IMG/VR virus record: IMGVR_UViG_3300046660_000196
Location: 1 to 21,450 of that record
Length of the DNA stretch: 21,450 nucleotides
Reading direction: 5' to 3' (one strand)
Source of the DNA: a virus
The position numbers were made by a program, and so were the translations under genes. This document shows positions 19,483 to 21,450 of this stretch, piece after piece. Numbering within the stretch: position 1 is the first letter of the stretch; each line of letters opens with the position of its first letter. Below the pieces are notes generated by a model. The model searched no databases, had not been told where the DNA came from, and saw only the letters and a list, made by a program, of their open reading frames with translations.

Positions 19483-19642
19483 CATCACCATCTACCAGCG
19501 CCAGTCCAACGCAGCAGCAGGATATTGCGCAGCGTGTACAAAGCCTTTGCAGCCTGGCGAAGTTTACGCATGTAACGAATGTGCATCTGACGCTTACGTT
19601 GAGAGCGACCCAAATTTTAAAATGGAGGATAGCGATGAGTGA
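19466..19642 (+). CDS. ninF: NinF-like zinc-ribbon protein, 58 aa
   Basis: A short frame starting MLQPSDITIYQRQSNAAAGY, with CAAC and CNEC pairs 14 residues apart, then SDPNFKMEDSDE. This follows lambda NinF (MLSPSQSLQYQKESV ... CANC ... CEHC ... SDPNSSMHEEEDD) closely. Probable zinc binding; function unknown. It overlaps the methyltransferase end by 17 bases and the next start by eight, keeping the coupled string intact. Confidence 0.85.
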   Translation: MLQPSDITIYQRQSNAAAGYCAACTKPLQPGEVYACNECASDAYVESDPNFKMEDSDE

Positions 19643-20168
19643 GTTATTACTGGATGCAAAAATTACACACGATCAGCTTTGCGATATAGCTTGCCGATTT
19701 TTGCAACGGAACGGATTCAAGGTGGCCTTTCACGACAAGTTCAGAGCATGGACAACATACGGCGAACAGCCTGATGCAATGGGATTCAAGAATGGCGCGT
19801 CATGCCTGATTGAAGCCAAATGCTCTCGTTCTGATTTGCTAGCCGACCGAAAGAAGCCATTCCGTATTGATCCCGAGAAAGGCATGGGCGACTGGCGATT
19901 TTTCATATCGGAGCCGGGCGTTGTCGAGGTGAAGGATTTACCGCAGGGATGGGGGCTACTTCACGTCAAAGGGAATCGGGTTATCAAGGTTCACGGATGG
20001 CCTGATGGGTGGCACTGGGTGAATAAGGCGAGCAAGCCTTTCGCCGCCAACAAACAGGCCGAGTGCGACTACATGTTCTCCGCGCTGCGCCGCATGGAAA
20101 TCCGTGGGCACCTGAAAGAAATTTATGACGGATTACCTTCAGGTGAGAAGGAGGATTGCAATGGCTAA
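19635..20168 (+). CDS. PD-(D/E)XK-like (MmcB-type) putative nuclease, 177 aa
   Basis: Start MSELLLDAKITHDQLCDIAC, with GGAGG six bases upstream; an 18-residue extension inside ninF is rejected. The core YGEQPDAMGF then CLIEAKCSRSDLLADRKKPF fits the restriction-nuclease fold: D47, then E60-A-K62 on the following strand, with an S-x-x-D-x-x-x-D-x-K helix as in MmcB-family DNA-repair proteins. Later strands WRFFISEPGVVEV and WGLLHVKGNRVIKV agree. It could act as a recombination or repair nuclease with RusA and NinB. Family by pattern only; activity is not shown. Confidence 0.72.
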   Translation: MSELLLDAKITHDQLCDIACRFLQRNGFKVAFHDKFRAWTTYGEQPDAMGFKNGASCLIEAKCSRSDLLADRKKPFRIDPEKGMGDWRFFISEPGVVEVKDLPQGWGLLHVKGNRVIKVHGWPDGWHWVNKASKPFAANKQAECDYMFSALRRMEIRGHLKEIYDGLPSGEKEDCNG

Positions 20169-20451
20169 CCTACGCAAGGCGGCTCGAGGCCGTGAATGCC
20201 AGGTCAGAATTCCTGGAGTGTGTAACGGAAACGCAGAAACCTCAGTCTTAGCCCATATCCGATTACCCGGCTTATGCGGCACCGGAATCAAACCTCCTGA
20301 CCTTATCGCCACAATCGCATGTAGTCAGTGCCACGATGAGATTGATCGCCGTACGCACGTTGTGGATGCCGAATACGCGAAAGAGTGCGCACTGGAAGGA
20401 ATGGCGCGAACTCAGGTTATCTGGCTGAAAGAGGGATTGGTGAAAACGTGA
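20161..20451 (+). CDS. ybcO: YbcO-like DUF1364 putative nuclease, 96 aa
   Basis: Nearly identical in pattern to YbcO of E. coli prophage DLP12: MANLRKAARGRECQVRIPGV, CNGN, VLAHIRLPGLCGTGIKPPDL, and IACSQCHDEIDRRTHVVDAE. The Cys/His set (C19, C26, H36, C65/C68, H69) suggests a zinc-supported beta-beta-alpha HNH-like fold. The start lies in the end of the preceding gene, and its own stop overlaps the rusA GTG. Order ninB ... ybcO-rusA-Q is that of DLP12. DNase activity is proposed for the family, not seen here. Confidence 0.93.
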   Translation: MANLRKAARGRECQVRIPGVCNGNAETSVLAHIRLPGLCGTGIKPPDLIATIACSQCHDEIDRRTHVVDAEYAKECALEGMARTQVIWLKEGLVKT

Positions 20452-20810
20452 ACGAGTATCGAATAACGCTACCCTGGCCACCCGGCAATAATCACCTCTT
20501 CTCAGTTTTCCGGGGCCGAAAGATAAAGAGCAAAAAGGGAAGGGAATACACCACCGCAGTAACTCAACAAATCACCGAAGCAAATCAGCAGTACCACCTG
20601 GCTGGCAAACTCAAAGTAAAAATTCTCGCATATCCACCTACGCGCGCCCGGCGTGACCTCGACAACCTATTCAAAGCACCTCTCGACTCACTCACCAGTG
20701 CAGGCGTCATTGCTGACGACAGCCTGATTGATGACGTGCGCATGGTTCGCTGCGAAGTGGTGAAGGGCGGCAGGCTGGAAGTAATCATTACAGAGATGGA
20801 GGAAGCATGA
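20448..20810 (+). CDS. rusA: Holliday-junction resolvase RusA
   Basis: GTG start (VNEYRITLPWPPGNNHLF) gives 120 residues, exactly the length of E. coli RusA; longer in-frame starts overlap ybcO. Catalytic aspartates are at the E. coli positions: D70 and D72 (RRDLDN) and D91 (ADDSLID), with K76 also kept. RusA resolves four-way junctions, cutting preferentially 5' of CC. It would complete recombination started by the annealing protein and clear branched phage DNA before packaging. Coupled upstream (GTGA) and downstream (ATGA). Confidence 0.95.
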   Translation: MNEYRITLPWPPGNNHLFSVFRGRKIKSKKGREYTTAVTQQITEANQQYHLAGKLKVKILAYPPTRARRDLDNLFKAPLDSLTSAGVIADDSLIDDVRMVRCEVVKGGRLEVIITEMEEA

Positions 20811-20989
20811 AAAAAAGCATCGCATTAGGTGTGGTAGGCGCATTTATGTCGCATGGCTGGCAGCCGCCAATGATTGCCACCGTGCCAGTGATAACACCTT
20901 GCTACTCATACCCAATCAGCACCACTCGCCGAACCGGTAAAGCAGCAGAGCGCCGCAAAGCGAAACAGCGCCGGAGGACAAGGCTGTGA
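20807..20989 (+). CDS. Small basic hypothetical protein, 60 aa
   Basis: Overlaps rusA by four bases and Q by four. The N-terminal part is moderately hydrophobic (MKKSIALGVVGAFMSHGW), reminiscent of a weak signal or membrane anchor. The C-terminus is a dense basic tail (TGKAAERRKAKQRRRTRL). I do not recognise it. Overlaps on both sides support translation, but the composition is unusual and it may mainly serve to couple rusA and Q. Confidence 0.6.
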   Translation: MKKSIALGVVGAFMSHGWQPPMIATVPVITPCYSYPISTTRRTGKAAERRKAKQRRRTRL

Positions 20990-21450
20990 AAGTGACAGAG
21001 TTGAACCTGAACAAAGAGCAGCTTGATTGGCTGGATAACTGGATGGAGTTATTCGGTGCATGGGTTTATTCAGGGAGACTAGAAAAGCGCATGAGCAGTG
21101 TTATCGCTCAGTACATGGCCACAGTAGAACCATCGCGCTATCCAGAAAGACCAATGTGCAATGACGATGACGGAATGTTGATTTCTCAGGTCGTAGATTC
21201 CGTCATGTGCATTGATAAAAAAGCGTTCGGCATTGTGCTGAGTTATTACGTCCACCTGGCATCAAAGCGATCAATTGCAGCTTACTACCACAAGTGCGCA
21301 ATTCCTCGCAAAATGACAGGCCGTGGTGGTGACCGGTTCCGTGCACCCTCACTGGTAACGTGTCGTCGTGAGGTTGACCAGATACTCGCTGCATCACAGT
21401 GGTTAATCTACCAAAAGCTGTATCCTGCTATGAATGAGCGTAAACGTGTC
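20986..21450 (+). CDS. Q: Late antiterminator Q (3' end beyond window)
   Basis: GTG start with GGAGG at proper spacing; 155 codons are open to the window edge. The segment RPMCNDDDGMLISQVVDSVM and then LSYYVHLASKRSIAAYY matches the Phage_antitermQ type found in DLP12 and phage 21 (SCNDDDGxxI...). The last part (CRREVDQILAASQWLIYQKL) suggests the C-terminal HTH helix. Q would load on polymerase at a qut site beyond the window and allow late transcription. Position after rusA is that of DLP12 quuD. The end is not seen. Confidence 0.85.
   Translation, partial: MKVTELNLNKEQLDWLDNWMELFGAWVYSGRLEKRMSSVIAQYMATVEPSRYPERPMCNDDDGMLISQVVDSVMCIDKKAFGIVLSYYVHLASKRSIAAYYHKCAIPRKMTGRGGDRFRAPSLVTCRREVDQILAASQWLIYQKLYPAMNERKRV

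Noticed and set aside
1-21450. CRISPR arrays, tRNA or rRNA genes, insertion sequences
   Set aside because: No regularly spaced repeats, no cloverleaf sequence and no transposase frames were seen on either strand.

Overview
The window is a junction between an enterobacterial chromosome and a lambda-like (lambdoid) prophage. The first 3.4 kb holds ybhA, pgl and ybhC, the gene group that flanks the lambda attachment site in Escherichia coli. Protein similarity (recalled, not searched) places the host in the Enterobacteriaceae, but the YbhC and Pgl sequences differ enough from E. coli K-12 that another genus is likely; I cannot name it. Directly upstream of ybhC sits the exact 15-bp lambda core GCTTTTTTATACTAA (3427-3441), followed by a lambda-like P' arm with an IHF site and Int arm sites. 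This is attL; the rest of the window is prophage.

Left arm (3.5-13.3 kb, minus strand): one long early-left operon read from PL at about 13.27 kb. From the promoter come a nutL site, N, a set of small accessory genes separated by strong intrinsic terminators, a 344-residue coiled-coil protein, cIII, two small unknown genes at the kil/gam position, a Rad52-type annealing protein, more small genes including an orphan methyltransferase and a NUMOD/IENR1-like mini-protein, Ea22-like coiled-coil genes, two tandem terminators, and xis-int. Most junctions overlap by 4-20 bases, so the genes are translationally coupled.

Immunity region (13.3-14.9 kb): a LexA-type cI repressor of 237 residues, divergent from a cro-like gene, with operators built on ATCCACAT-n-ATGTTTAA at both PL and PR. 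It is followed by nutR, a tR1-like hairpin, cII and a clear CII-dependent promoter pRE. CI, Cro, CII, CIII, N and Q are all present, so the lambda-type lysis/lysogeny circuit looks complete.

Right arm (14.9-21.45 kb, plus strand): a small unknown gene, an O-like initiator that carries the replication origin inside its coding sequence (seven TGCCA iterons plus an AT-rich inverted repeat), a P22-type DnaB-like helicase in place of lambda P, a nin-like region (two unknown genes, ninB, a C5 DNA methyltransferase, ninF, a PD-(D/E)XK-like protein, ybcO, rusA, a small basic protein) and a late antiterminator Q that runs off the end. Late genes and attR lie outside the window.

The most unusual signal is inside the C5 methyltransferase: a second frame open for 295 codons, with its own well-placed Shine-Dalgarno and start and with recurring GWxTP motifs. 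It is a candidate overprinted gene. Other notable points are the non-canonical boxB hairpins paired with a lambda-like N, the repeated terminator modules in the early-left operon, and a 10-bp inverted repeat between cI and PL.
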